Positions 48,133 to 57,399 of a stretch of DNA of 64,000 nt are shown here, piece by piece; the first letter of the stretch is position 1, and each line of letters starts with the position of its first letter. The notes under the pieces were generated by a model. It was not told where the DNA came from and ran no database searches. It saw only the letters and a list, made by a program, of their open reading frames with translations. A program made the translations under genes and the position numbers. The stretch is from Tissierella sp. P1 (lineage in GTDB: Bacteria; Bacillota; Clostridia; Tissierellales; Tissierellaceae): positions 62,001-126,000 of the forward strand of contig NZ_NPMN01000012.1 in the NCBI RefSeq assembly GCF_002266425.1, given 5' to 3'.

Positions 48133-48699
48133 ATGGGCTATTTAAGAAAAATTGAATATAAGATTATACAAAAGGATTCATATAAAATCATTCGCAATTG
48201 TTCTGGATGTGGATGTAAAGCAACATATATAAATACAAGGAAGTTTAGAGTAAATGCCAATGGAAAATATTTAGATATATGGTTGATTTATCAATGTGAA
48301 AAATGTAAGCATACTTATAATTTAAGTATTTATGAACGAATAAAGGTGACTGACATTTCTAAGATTGAGTATAACAAATTTTTAATGAATGATTTACAGT
48401 TTGCTTTAGACTGTGGAAAGAATAAGCAATTATTTTTAAAGAACAAAGCAGATATTGATTGGGAAAGTGTAGATTATTATATTATTGGAGATGATATGGA
48501 GTTTAAACAGGGAGATTATATTACAGTATGTAATTCTCAGCAATTAAAAATTCGGATAGATAAATTAGTCGCTAATATATTACATATATCAAGAAGCAAA
48601 GTTAAATCATTGGAGAAGGATGGAACTATAGAGATAATATATAATTATTTTGAAGGTATGATAGAAATATTAATTAAGGGAGAATTTATAGGGATATAG
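48133..48699 (+). CDS. DUF1062 family protein
   Basis: A 188-residue protein with an N-terminal zinc-ribbon-like part (CSGCGCKATY about residue 23 and YQCEKCKHTYNLSIYERI about residue 55), matching the DUF1062 family. The C-terminal half (LRIRIDKLVANILHISRSKVKSLEKDGTI) resembles a small S4-like RNA-binding segment (inference), which would fit a ribosome- or RNA-linked role. AAGGAG precedes the ATG. It lies behind leader unit 2. The function is unknown. Confidence 0.82.
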   Translation: MGYLRKIEYKIIQKDSYKIIRNCSGCGCKATYINTRKFRVNANGKYLDIWLIYQCEKCKHTYNLSIYERIKVTDISKIEYNKFLMNDLQFALDCGKNKQLFLKNKADIDWESVDYYIIGDDMEFKQGDYITVCNSQQLKIRIDKLVANILHISRSKVKSLEKDGTIEIIYNYFEGMIEILIKGEFIGI

Positions 48700-48914
48700 T
48701 GTTTAACTCAGCCTATGGAGTAATTATTAATAACGAGATTAATTGCCCTAATAATAAGTATATTAAACATTTTCTCTGGACTAGCTATTTTCATGATAGT
48801 GAAATAATAGATATAGAATTAGAAAGAAAGTATAGTCAGAAAGAAGAATATTATGGAAATTTGCTTTTGATAAAAAAATATAATGGATGTAATAGAAATG
48901 ATAAATTACCGTAA
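48699..48914 (+). CDS. Short hypothetical protein, possibly truncated
   Basis: A 71-codon frame whose GTG overlaps the DUF1062 stop; no separate ribosome site is seen. The phrase HFLWTSYFHDSEIIDIEL reads like the beginning of a real protein family, and the frame ends soon after, so it may be the N-terminal remnant of a longer gene. Not recognised. Confidence 0.4.
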   Translation: MFNSAYGVIINNEINCPNNKYIKHFLWTSYFHDSEIIDIELERKYSQKEEYYGNLLLIKKYNGCNRNDKLP

Positions 48915-49258
48915 TATGGTATAAGTGTTACCAATATTTATCAGCATGAAGTATAATGTAAATTAGAAGGTGATTTAGTAGATCAATATATGGAATGCAG
49001 CAGCATCATTTGAAATGATTATGCATGGTATTGGTGATATTTTTAGTGTGAACAGTAACATTTTATGATTAGAATAACTGTGAAACCGCTCTATTTTTAA
49101 CTTACACTGTATTAACTTTCATGAAATGTAACACCTGAAAAAGCTTGATTCTAAGATATGTCAAAGAATTTTGACAGTCTAAAAACAGCTAATGGAAAAG
49201 CATTTTGATAGACGGATTCCCAAGATCATGAAACAATAATGGTGTAAGGAGGAAATTC
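48915..49258. other. Intergenic region with operator-like dyad
   Basis: No convincing gene. A perfect dyad TGTCAAA-GAAT-TTTGACA (49159-49176) lies about 85 bases before the XRE regulator and could be its operator. A roughly 27-codon open stretch near 48989-49068 has no start signal. Confidence 0.45.
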
Positions 49259-49260
49259 AA

Positions 49261-49890
49261 ATGGAGATAGGTAAGAAGTTAAAAGCTGCTCGTTCAAAAG
49301 CAGGACTTACTCAAGAAACAGTTGCAAATGAAATACATGTTTCAAGACAAACAATATCTAATTGGGAGAATGAAAAAAGCTATCCCGATATTGTTAGTGT
49401 CATTATTTTAAGTGACCTTTATAAAGTTAGTTTAGACGAACTACTGAAAGGAGATGCCGGTATGATTAAACATTTAGAAGATAGCACAAATGTAGTCAAG
49501 AGCAATAAGAATTTGACCATTGGTACGATTCTTTGGATTATCTTTTATGCTGGTCTTTTGATTGTGGATACTTTCTTCTATAAAATTCCCAGGATTGGAG
49601 GTTTATGGTTAAATATCTTCGTGATGTTCTTGTTCTTCATAGGGATCCTATGGTATTTTTTCGGCTATATAAAAGTATTAAAGTATATAGACAGAGAGAA
49701 GAAAAAGAAAAATTTATGTCTAACTCTATTTATCATACTTTATATAGGGAGTATATTTTTATCATTTCATTTAATAGGGTTAATTATAAATAAATTATGG
49801 CTTGAAATGGCCTTAAGAGGTATTCTTGTATTGGCATTATGTGCTCTAGCTAATTGGGGTTATAGGTTGACAATAAAACGATTTAATTAA
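49261..49890 (+). CDS. XRE-family regulator with membrane-embedded C-terminus
   Basis: A 209-residue protein. The N-terminal helix-turn-helix (residues 1-65: IGKKLKAARSKAGLTQETVANEIHVSRQTISNWENEKSYPD) is the common clostridial XRE form. It is followed by four hydrophobic helices (about 85-205), giving a membrane-bound regulator. GTAAGGAGG lies before the ATG. The targets are unknown. Confidence 0.9.
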   Translation: MEIGKKLKAARSKAGLTQETVANEIHVSRQTISNWENEKSYPDIVSVIILSDLYKVSLDELLKGDAGMIKHLEDSTNVVKSNKNLTIGTILWIIFYAGLLIVDTFFYKIPRIGGLWLNIFVMFLFFIGILWYFFGYIKVLKYIDREKKKKNLCLTLFIILYIGSIFLSFHLIGLIINKLWLEMALRGILVLALCALANWGYRLTIKRFN

Positions 49891-50042
49891 GTAGTTGAAT
49901 TATTAATTATTAAAGCGGTTAAGGTCTAAAAAGATTAGGAAATAAAATGAAGCAGCTTGAAAAAGGAAAAACAAGGATTAATATTAAAAAATAAAGAAGA
50001 ACCAGCTATAGATTATCATAAACAAATTAAAAATATTAGAGC

Positions 50043-50072
50043 AAAAACGGAGAATTAATTCTTCGTTTTTTG
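50043..50072 (+). terminator. Terminator before the ABC-F gene
   Basis: AAAAACGGAGAATT / AATTCTTCGTTTTT followed by TG. A near-copy of the hairpin at 38979. The 150 bases upstream contain a short open tail (EKQGLILKNKEEPAID...), perhaps a gene remnant. Confidence 0.85.
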
Positions 50073-50134
50073 TTTTGCATGTCTAATATATGTTATAATA
50101 TTAAGTTAGAAAACTTAAATGAAAGGGTAATATT

Positions 50135-52021
50135 ATGAATCTAATATCTATAGAGAATTTATCAAAGGCATATAGCGAAAAACAATTATTTAGGGATATA
50201 AATTTTGGAATAAATGATGGTGATAAAATAGGTTTAATAGGTATAAATGGCACTGGTAAAACCACATTTCTAAAGATTATAGCAGGTATAGAGGAGTCTG
50301 ATACTGGGCGAGTAATTAAAGGAAATAATGTAAATGTTGAATACCTTCCACAGGATATAGACTTCGATCTTAATGCTACTGTAGTAGAGCAGGTTTTCAA
50401 AGGTAACTCTAAAAATATTCAGTTAGTCAGAAGATATGAAGAAGCTATTATGAATCCAAATACAAAGAATGAAGAAATTCTAAGATTAACTGGAGAAATG
50501 GACGAAGCAAATGCATGGGATTTGGAATCTGAAGCGAAATCAGTATTAACTCAGCTTGGAATTACAGATTTTAATGAGAAGATAGGAAATTTATCTGGTG
50601 GTCAAAGAAAAAGAGTAGCCTTAGCATCCGCTTTAATAAATCCTGCCGAACTACTTATATTAGATGAGCCTACAAACCATTTAGACAATACTACAATAGA
50701 CTGGCTTGAAGAATATCTAAGCAGAAGAAAGGGAGCACTCCTTATGATCACCCATGATAGATATTTCTTAGATAGAGTAGTTAATCAAATAATTGAATTA
50801 AATAAAGGAAATATCTATTCATATAAAGGTAATTATAACTATTTTCTAGAGAAAAAGCTGGAGCGAGAAGAAATGGAAGTCGCCAGTGAAAGAAAAAGAC
50901 AATCCTTGCTTAGAAATGAATTGGCATGGATGATGAGGGGAGCAAGGGCTAGGACTACAAAGCAGAAGGCTAGAATAGAGCGGTTCAATGAACTAAATGA
51001 TAGAGAAATAGATTCTCCTCATGAAAAGCTTGATATATCTGTAGGAGGAACAAGATTAGGTAGAAAAATAATTGAAATAGAGAATATAGAGAAGTCCTTT
51101 GAGGGAAAGAAGGTTATAGATAATTTTAGCTACATTGTTCTAAGGGATGATAGAGTAGGTATCCTAGGACCAAATGGAAGTGGCAAATCAACTTTAATGA
51201 ATATTATCTCAGGTAAACTTAATCCAGACAAAGGAACAGTAGATATAGGGGAAACAGTGAAAATTGGAGTATTTGCTCAGGAAAATATTCATATGGATAA
51301 TAATCTTAGAGCCATTGAATTTATAAAGGAAGGGGGAGAATATATCGAAACATCTGATGGAGAAAAGATATCAGCTTCTCAGATGATGGAGAGATTTTTA
51401 TTTCCTAAAGAACTTCAATGGACACCAATAGGTAAGCTTTCGGGAGGAGAAAAGAGAAGATTACATTTACTTAGGGTGTTGATGGAAGCACCAAATGTAC
51501 TTCTTCTAGATGAGCCGACAAATGACTTAGATATAACTACGCTGACTGTATTAGAAGACTACATTGATGAGTTTCCTGGTGCAGTAATTATAGTATCTCA
51601 TGATAGATATTTACTGGATAAGGTAGTTGAGAAACTATTTGTATTTGAAGGAAATGGAAAAATAATAGGATATACTGGAAATTATGAATATTTTAAAGAA
51701 GTATCTAAAATGGAAAAAGAAGATAATATGGTAGAAAAGAAACCAGAAAAAAAGGAAAGACAAAAGGAAAATAATAAACCATTAAAATTATCATTTAAGG
51801 AGCAAAAAGAATGGGACGAAATAGATGAGATCATTGCAAAACTTGAAAACGATATATTGGATATAGAAACTAAGATGACAGAGGCTTCTAGTGACTATAC
51901 AAAACTTCAAGAACTTTTCAAGGAAAAAGAAATAATAGAAAATAAATTAGAGGAAAAGATGGAAAGATGGATTTATCTAAGTGAATTAGTGGAAAAGATA
52001 GAAGAACAAAAAAGGGATTAA
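50135..52021 (+). CDS. ABC-F family ATPase (Uup-like)
   Basis: A 628-residue soluble protein with two ABC domains in tandem and no membrane part. Walker A motifs are GINGTGKTT and GPNGSGKST; signatures LSGGQRKRVALAS and LSGGEKRRLHLLR; Walker B LLILDEPTNHLD and LLLDEPTNDLD. The linker (about residues 235-300) and a charged C-terminal coiled coil (from about 545) fit the Uup/EttA group, which acts on the ribosome or on nucleic acids. A resistance-type ABC-F is possible but less likely given the Uup-like C-terminal extension. It is followed 16 bases later by topB. Confidence 0.93.
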   Translation: MNLISIENLSKAYSEKQLFRDINFGINDGDKIGLIGINGTGKTTFLKIIAGIEESDTGRVIKGNNVNVEYLPQDIDFDLNATVVEQVFKGNSKNIQLVRRYEEAIMNPNTKNEEILRLTGEMDEANAWDLESEAKSVLTQLGITDFNEKIGNLSGGQRKRVALASALINPAELLILDEPTNHLDNTTIDWLEEYLSRRKGALLMITHDRYFLDRVVNQIIELNKGNIYSYKGNYNYFLEKKLEREEMEVASERKRQSLLRNELAWMMRGARARTTKQKARIERFNELNDREIDSPHEKLDISVGGTRLGRKIIEIENIEKSFEGKKVIDNFSYIVLRDDRVGILGPNGSGKSTLMNIISGKLNPDKGTVDIGETVKIGVFAQENIHMDNNLRAIEFIKEGGEYIETSDGEKISASQMMERFLFPKELQWTPIGKLSGGEKRRLHLLRVLMEAPNVLLLDEPTNDLDITTLTVLEDYIDEFPGAVIIVSHDRYLLDKVVEKLFVFEGNGKIIGYTGNYEYFKEVSKMEKEDNMVEKKPEKKERQKENNKPLKLSFKEQKEWDEIDEIIAKLENDILDIETKMTEASSDYTKLQELFKEKEIIENKLEEKMERWIYLSELVEKIEEQKRD

Positions 52022-52037
52022 ATGAAAGGATGTTTAT

Positions 52038-54221
52038 ATGAATAAGATATTAGTTTTAGCAGAAAAACCTTCTGTAGGCAGGGATATTGCCAGAGTATTG
52101 AAGTGTAATAAGAAGGGAAATGGATTTTTAGAAGGAGATAAATATATTGTAACATGGGCATTAGGTCATTTAGTTACATTAGCTGATCCCGAAGAATACA
52201 ATAAAAAATATAAGACTTGGAGTATGGAAGATCTTCCAATGCTTCCAGAAAGGATGAAACTGGAAGTCATAAGACAGAGCAGTAAGCAGTTCTATGCTGT
52301 TAAGGAGCAAATGCATAGGAAGGATGTAAAGGAAATAATAATAGCTACAGATGCCGGAAGGGAAGGTGAGCTTGTAGCTAGGTGGATTATAGAAAAGGCA
52401 AATGTAAAGAAACCAATTAAAAGATTATGGATTTCATCAGTTACAGATAAAGCTATAAAGGAAGGGTTTAATAATCTAAAGGATGGTAATGCATATGAAA
52501 ACCTTTATTATTCTGCTGTAGCTAGATCTGAGGCAGATTGGTTCGTAGGTATAAATGCAACTAGGGCACTTACAGTAAAGTATAATGCTCAATTATCCTG
52601 TGGCAGAGTACAAACTCCTACACTATCTATGATTGCACAGAGAGAAGATGAAATTAAAAAATTTGTAACAAAAGAATACTATGGGATTACTGCTAACACA
52701 AAGGAGCTAAAATTAATATGGCAGGATAATCAAACCAAAGATATAAAGACCTTTGATAAAGGTAAATCCGAAAAAATATTAGAATCTCTAAAAGGTAAAG
52801 ATGCTAAGGTAATAGAGGTAGAAAAAATCCTTAAGAAATCATACGCTCCAACGCTATATGATTTAACTGATTTACAAAGAGATGCAAATAGGATATTTGG
52901 ATTTTCAGCAAAGGAAACTCTATCTATAATGCAGAGATTATATGAAAATCATAAGATATTAACCTATCCAAGGACAGACTCTAGATATATATCAGATGAT
53001 TTGGTGGATACATTAAAGGATAGAATCAAGGCTTGTGGTATAGGACAATATCAAAAGATTGCATCAAAAATACTTGCTAGCCCAATAAAAGTTAATAAAT
53101 CTTTTGTAGATAACTCTAAAGTAACAGATCACCATGCCATTATACCTACAGAGCAAAGAGTATTATTATCAGAGTTAAATGATAATGAAAGAAAAATATA
53201 TGATTTAGTAGTTAAAAGATTCTTATCAGTACTTTATGCACCTTTTGAGTATGAGCAAACAACAATCAAAGCTAAGATAGGTGATGAGAATTTTATAGCT
53301 AAAGGGAAAAGAACCATATCACTAGGATGGAAGGAAGTATATTCAAATAATTATTATGATGAAGATGAAGAAGAAAATGAAGATCAAAATCTTCCAGTAA
53401 TCAATAAAGGAGATACAATAAAGGTAATATCACTGGTGCAAACAACAGGAAAGACTAAGCCACCAGCACCATTTAACGAAGGAACCTTACTTCAAGCAAT
53501 GGAAAATCCAGTAAAATATATGTCAGATGAAAGTAAAGACTTGAAAAAGATAATTGGAGAAACAGGTGGAATTGGAACAGTAGCCACTAGAGCAGATATA
53601 ATTGAAAAGCTATTTAATACATTTTTAATAGAGAAAAACGGTAAGGATATATTTATTACATCAAAGGGCAAACAGCTATTAGAGCTAGTGCCAGAAGAAT
53701 TAAAGTCTCCGGCATTAACAGCAGAATGGGAGCAAAAACTTGGGCTTATTTCCCAAGGTAAGCTAAATAAAGATAGTTTTATAAAGGAAATGAAAGAATA
53801 CTCTAAAACTGTAGTTAAAGAGATAAAGAACAGTGATGAAACATTTAGACATGATAACATGACTAGAAATAAATGCCCTGAATGTGGAAAATTTATGCTA
53901 GAGGTCAAAGGAAAAAAAGGAAAAATGTATGTATGTCAAGATAGAGAATGTGGCTATAGGAAAAATATATCCAGAGAGACAAACGCAAGATGTCCAAATT
54001 GCAAGAAAAAATTAGAACTGCGTGGAGAAGGGGAAGCACAAATATTTGCTTGTCAATGCGGATACAGAGAAAAACTATCGTCATTTAATGAAAGAAAGGC
54101 AAAAGAAAAGAATAATGTATCTAAAAAGGAAGTAGCTAATTATATGAAACAGCAGAAGAAGGAAAAAAATGAGCCACTGAATACGGATTTGGCAGATGCA
54201 TTATCTAAATTAAAGTTTTAA
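52038..54221 (+). CDS. topB: DNA topoisomerase III
   Basis: A 727-residue type IA topoisomerase that decatenates DNA. The N-terminal Toprim domain has VLAEKPSVGRDIARVL and ATDAGREGELVARWI. The active-site Tyr is in LTYPRTDSRYIS, and there is a conserved HHAIIPTE. The C-terminal zinc-ribbon-like domain has CPECGKF, CQDRECGY, CPNCKKK and CQCGY. The length and topology fit TopB rather than TopA. It shares an operon with the ABC-F gene. Confidence 0.95.
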   Translation: MNKILVLAEKPSVGRDIARVLKCNKKGNGFLEGDKYIVTWALGHLVTLADPEEYNKKYKTWSMEDLPMLPERMKLEVIRQSSKQFYAVKEQMHRKDVKEIIIATDAGREGELVARWIIEKANVKKPIKRLWISSVTDKAIKEGFNNLKDGNAYENLYYSAVARSEADWFVGINATRALTVKYNAQLSCGRVQTPTLSMIAQREDEIKKFVTKEYYGITANTKELKLIWQDNQTKDIKTFDKGKSEKILESLKGKDAKVIEVEKILKKSYAPTLYDLTDLQRDANRIFGFSAKETLSIMQRLYENHKILTYPRTDSRYISDDLVDTLKDRIKACGIGQYQKIASKILASPIKVNKSFVDNSKVTDHHAIIPTEQRVLLSELNDNERKIYDLVVKRFLSVLYAPFEYEQTTIKAKIGDENFIAKGKRTISLGWKEVYSNNYYDEDEEENEDQNLPVINKGDTIKVISLVQTTGKTKPPAPFNEGTLLQAMENPVKYMSDESKDLKKIIGETGGIGTVATRADIIEKLFNTFLIEKNGKDIFITSKGKQLLELVPEELKSPALTAEWEQKLGLISQGKLNKDSFIKEMKEYSKTVVKEIKNSDETFRHDNMTRNKCPECGKFMLEVKGKKGKMYVCQDRECGYRKNISRETNARCPNCKKKLELRGEGEAQIFACQCGYREKLSSFNERKAKEKNNVSKKEVANYMKQQKKEKNEPLNTDLADALSKLKF

Positions 54222-54230
54222 ACCTAAGAC

Positions 54231-54262
54231 AGCAGATTAAATTCTGCTGTTATTTTTTTGTA
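54231..54262 (+). terminator. Terminator after topB
   Basis: CAGCAGA TTAAA TTCTGCTG hairpin followed by TTATTTTTTTG. Confidence 0.92.
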
Positions 54263-54344
54263 TTCAAGAGTCTATATCATCACATCAATATAAATCATGT
54301 AATTTAAAATAGTTATTGTATTATTAGCAAAATCATGTTATTAT

Positions 54345-54378
54345 CTATATGACTAAAAGAATATAAATAGTCATATAG
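54345..54378. promoter_or_regulatory. Inverted repeat CTATATGACTA / TAGTCATATAG (TetR operator)
   Basis: 11-base perfect arms with a 12-base spacer, immediately before the ribosome site of the TetR gene. Typical of autoregulation. The half-site TATATGACT also forms the palindrome at 14799. Confidence 0.65.
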
Positions 54379-54392
54379 AAAGGAGGTTTAAA

Positions 54393-54989
54393 ATGCCTAA
54401 ATTTACCGAAAGTGAAAAACAAGCCATACAGGAAACCTTGCTTAGAGAAGGTGAGAAACTTTTTGTTGAGTATGGTTTAAAAAAAGTAACTGTTGATGAG
54501 TTAGTGAAGGCAGCGGGAATTGCTAAGGGTTCTTTCTACAGTTTTTACTCTAATAAAGAACATCTATATATGGATATTTTAAATAATTGTCAACGTGAAA
54601 TGAGAGAAAATATGGAACAGTTTTTAAGTGAAAACAAATCGGAAATGCCCACTGACTTGACTAAGAAAATATTTTTCTGGATGCTGGAAAGTGCTCAACA
54701 TTATCCACTAATTGAAAAGACCGATGAAATGACAATAGCATATTTATATCGAAAGCTTCCACCAGATTTAATAGAGATGCATACCCTAGAAGATGTTGAA
54801 GTATTTGAGAAGCTTGAGAAAATGGGTGTTACATTTAAGTGTAATTTAACTATAGCAGCAAAAGCATGTCAGGTATTATTTATGTCATCATTGTATCTGC
54901 AAAAAGAAGATGAAAATGTAAAGGAATCTGTTATGCATATACTTGTAAATGGATTGATTTCCGAGATTGTGGAGGTGGATACAAAATGA
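54393..54989 (+). CDS. TetR-family regulator
   Basis: A 198-residue repressor. The N-terminal helix-turn-helix (LFVEYGLKKVTVDELVKAAGIAKGSFYSFYSNKEHLYMDIL) is classic TetR/AcrR, followed by an all-helical ligand domain. AAAGGAGG precedes the ATG. It overlaps the ATPase gene by 4 bases, so the exporter is cotranscribed and probably autoregulated through the inverted repeat at 54345. The ligand is presumably the exported compound. Confidence 0.93.
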   Translation: MPKFTESEKQAIQETLLREGEKLFVEYGLKKVTVDELVKAAGIAKGSFYSFYSNKEHLYMDILNNCQREMRENMEQFLSENKSEMPTDLTKKIFFWMLESAQHYPLIEKTDEMTIAYLYRKLPPDLIEMHTLEDVEVFEKLEKMGVTFKCNLTIAAKACQVLFMSSLYLQKEDENVKESVMHILVNGLISEIVEVDTK

Positions 54990-55839
54990 TTGCTGTTGAA
55001 AATGTATTTGCAAAATATCCCGGTACTTCTGTCAATATAATTAAGGATGTAAGTTTCGAAGTTGGTGAGGGTGAAATATTTGGATTTTTAGGACCATCTG
55101 GTGCAGGAAAAAGTACTTTGCAAAAAATATTAACAGGTGTCTTACCTAATTATCAAGGAAGTGTAAAGGTTTTAGGCTCAGAAGTAAATAAACACTTATC
55201 TGATTTCTATGAGGAAATAGGCGTAGATTTTGAGTTTCCGAATTTTTACAATAAGTTTACTGCTATGGAAAACCTCAATTACTTTTCCTCTCTCTACAAA
55301 AAACAATCATTAGACCCTATCCCTCTATTGGAAAGAATGGGGTTACTTTCAGATGCAAATAAAAAAGTTGGGGGTTACTCAAAGGGAATGAAAATGCGAT
55401 TAGGATTCATAAGGTGCTTGCTGCATAATCCGAAACTATTGTTTCTGGATGAGCCGACCAGTGGACTTGATCCAGCTAATGCAAGAATTTTAAAAGACAT
55501 TGTGCTGGAACAAAAACAACAGGGGAAAACCATTATCCTTACAACACATAATATGCATGATGCAGAAGAGCTTTGCGATCGAGTTGCTTTTATAGTCGAT
55601 GGAGCTATAAAGCATTAGATTCGCCCCAAACACTTCGCAAGTCAAAAGAAAATACCTCTGTTGAGTTTTCATACATTAAGAATGGTATTGATAAAAATAA
55701 AAATGTATTACTCTCAGAGCTTTATAATGATATGGACTTTATGTATGCTCTGAAATCCTCCAATATTACAAAAATCCATTCTAAAGAGCAGTCATTGGAG
55801 GATGTATTTATTGAATTAACAGGTAGGTGCTTACTGTGA
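54986..55839 (+). CDS. ABC transporter ATPase, 1-base deletion near 55614
   Basis: ATPase subunit of the TetR-linked exporter. Walker A is GPSGAGKST, the signature GGYSKGMKMRLGF, Walker B LLFLDEPTSGLD and the switch His is in LTTHNM. The first frame stops after IVDGAIKH at 55618. Adding one G (AAG-GCA instead of AAG-CA) continues as KALDSPQTLRKSKENTSVEF to 55839, giving a normal 284 residues. The joined gene then overlaps the permease start (GTGA). The SLEDVFIELTGR tail is the usual end of this ATPase class. Confidence 0.9.
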
Positions 55840-56525
55840 GAGTTTTAAAAGCTTTGAAGAATGATATCTGTTACCAAGCTAAGTATGGATTTTACTTTTT
55901 ATATGCATTTATCACATTTATATATATTATTTTACTTAAAGCAATTCCCACAACATATAAGCATACAGTATCGTCTATTATTATACTTTCAGATCCCGCT
56001 ATGCTAGGATTCTTTTTTATCGGCGGTATTTGGCTTTTAGAAAAAGAAGAAGGATTGCATAGTTTCTGGAGCATTTCACCATTACAGCCTATAGAATATA
56101 TTAGTTCAAAAATAATCTCATTAGGAGTAATATCTACTTTAGCAGCATTATCAATTATATTCTTTGGGGTTAATAGTGCAGCAAATATATTATTGATGAC
56201 ATTCAGTGTATTTATAGGTTCTTGTATTTTTACACTTGTAGGCTTATATTTTGCTTCTTTTGCAGAAACGGTGAATCATTATATGGTAATATGTGTTCCA
56301 GCACAAGTTATATTGATGCTGCCTGCTTTTATGACAGCATTTAGATTGGGGAATCCACTATTTAATCTTATTCCAAGTACATCTTTATGGAATCTGATAT
56401 ATTACTGTATTAGTGGAACAGGAAAAGTGTTTTATAATTTAACAGTGCTTATTATTTGGTTATGTTTTTTTCTGCTTATAACACTGTCAAGAATAAATTT
56501 AATCTTTAAAGGGTGCAGGAGGTGA
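55836..56525 (+). CDS. ABC transporter permease (first of pair)
   Basis: A 229-residue membrane protein with about six hydrophobic segments. The GTG start overlaps the ATPase stop. The LEKEEGLHSFWSISPLQPIEYISSKI loop is the conserved coupling region of fluoroquinolone/drug-type ABC-2 permeases. Probably a heterodimer partner of the next gene. Confidence 0.85.
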   Translation: MRVLKALKNDICYQAKYGFYFLYAFITFIYIILLKAIPTTYKHTVSSIIILSDPAMLGFFFIGGIWLLEKEEGLHSFWSISPLQPIEYISSKIISLGVISTLAALSIIFFGVNSAANILLMTFSVFIGSCIFTLVGLYFASFAETVNHYMVICVPAQVILMLPAFMTAFRLGNPLFNLIPSTSLWNLIYYCISGTGKVFYNLTVLIIWLCFFLLITLSRINLIFKGCRR

Positions 56526-56533
56526 GATAAGGC

Positions 56534-57241
56534 ATGAGACAGCTTTATAGAGTTTTTAAAGTGGGACTGATACAAGCTGGACGTGATGGAATACTTTTGG
56601 CATTATTGCCGTCTCCATTTTTAATAGGTTTAGTTTTTAAATTCGGATTGCCAATTTTAAATCAGATTTTAGAAAAACACTTATATTTTTCCATAGAAGA
56701 ATGGTATTCCTTAGCAGATGCAATGCTTGCTGTTTTAACACCTATGATGTTAGCAATAGCGTGTGCGTTTATCATGTTAGATGAAAAAGACGAAGGAACG
56801 GGAACATATTATAGAATTACACCTGCACAACATAAAACCTACCTTTTGGCAAGAATCGTGTTACCAATGCTTTGGTCACTGTGCTGTACTATTATTGTAA
56901 TGGTTATTTTTCGTTTAACGAATTTAACATGGACCCAGATACTTATTTCAAGTTTTATAGGAATGGGGATGGGGGCTGTTATTTCTATATTGATTGTTGC
57001 ATTTTCAAATAACAAAGTAGAAGGTCTGGCCATAAGCAAGCTTTCAGCAATCACTCTTTTGGGACTGTTTGCAAAGCCATTTATTCCAGCACCTTATCGA
57101 TATGGTACTGTTATTTTGCCTAGTTTTTGGATTGGAGAAGCAATCTATAATCAAGCAAATATACTTTCCCTTATTATAGGTATATCTATTTGTTTACTAT
57201 GGATTTTATTATTTACAAAAAGGTTTTCAAGAAAAGTTTAG
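56534..57241 (+). CDS. ABC transporter permease (second of pair)
   Basis: A 235-residue membrane protein with about six hydrophobic segments; AGGAGGTGA precedes the ATG, 8 bases after the previous stop. The LDEKDEGTGTYYRITPAQHKTYLLARI loop corresponds to the coupling loop in the first permease, so the two are paralogous half-transporters. It is the last gene of the TetR-ATPase-permease-permease operon. The substrate is unknown; export of a toxic compound is plausible. Confidence 0.85.
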   Translation: MRQLYRVFKVGLIQAGRDGILLALLPSPFLIGLVFKFGLPILNQILEKHLYFSIEEWYSLADAMLAVLTPMMLAIACAFIMLDEKDEGTGTYYRITPAQHKTYLLARIVLPMLWSLCCTIIVMVIFRLTNLTWTQILISSFIGMGMGAVISILIVAFSNNKVEGLAISKLSAITLLGLFAKPFIPAPYRYGTVILPSFWIGEAIYNQANILSLIIGISICLLWILLFTKRFSRKV

Positions 57242-57399
57242 ACTTTAACATAATAACACACTAATCAAACAAAAAGATCAAAGTAGAATAACATAATTAA
57301 TTATAAAACATGTCATATTGTTCTTCCAAAATATAATTATATCTGTTATAATTAGGGTTGAAAAATACTAACAGTGAATATATTATGAGGGGGACAAAA

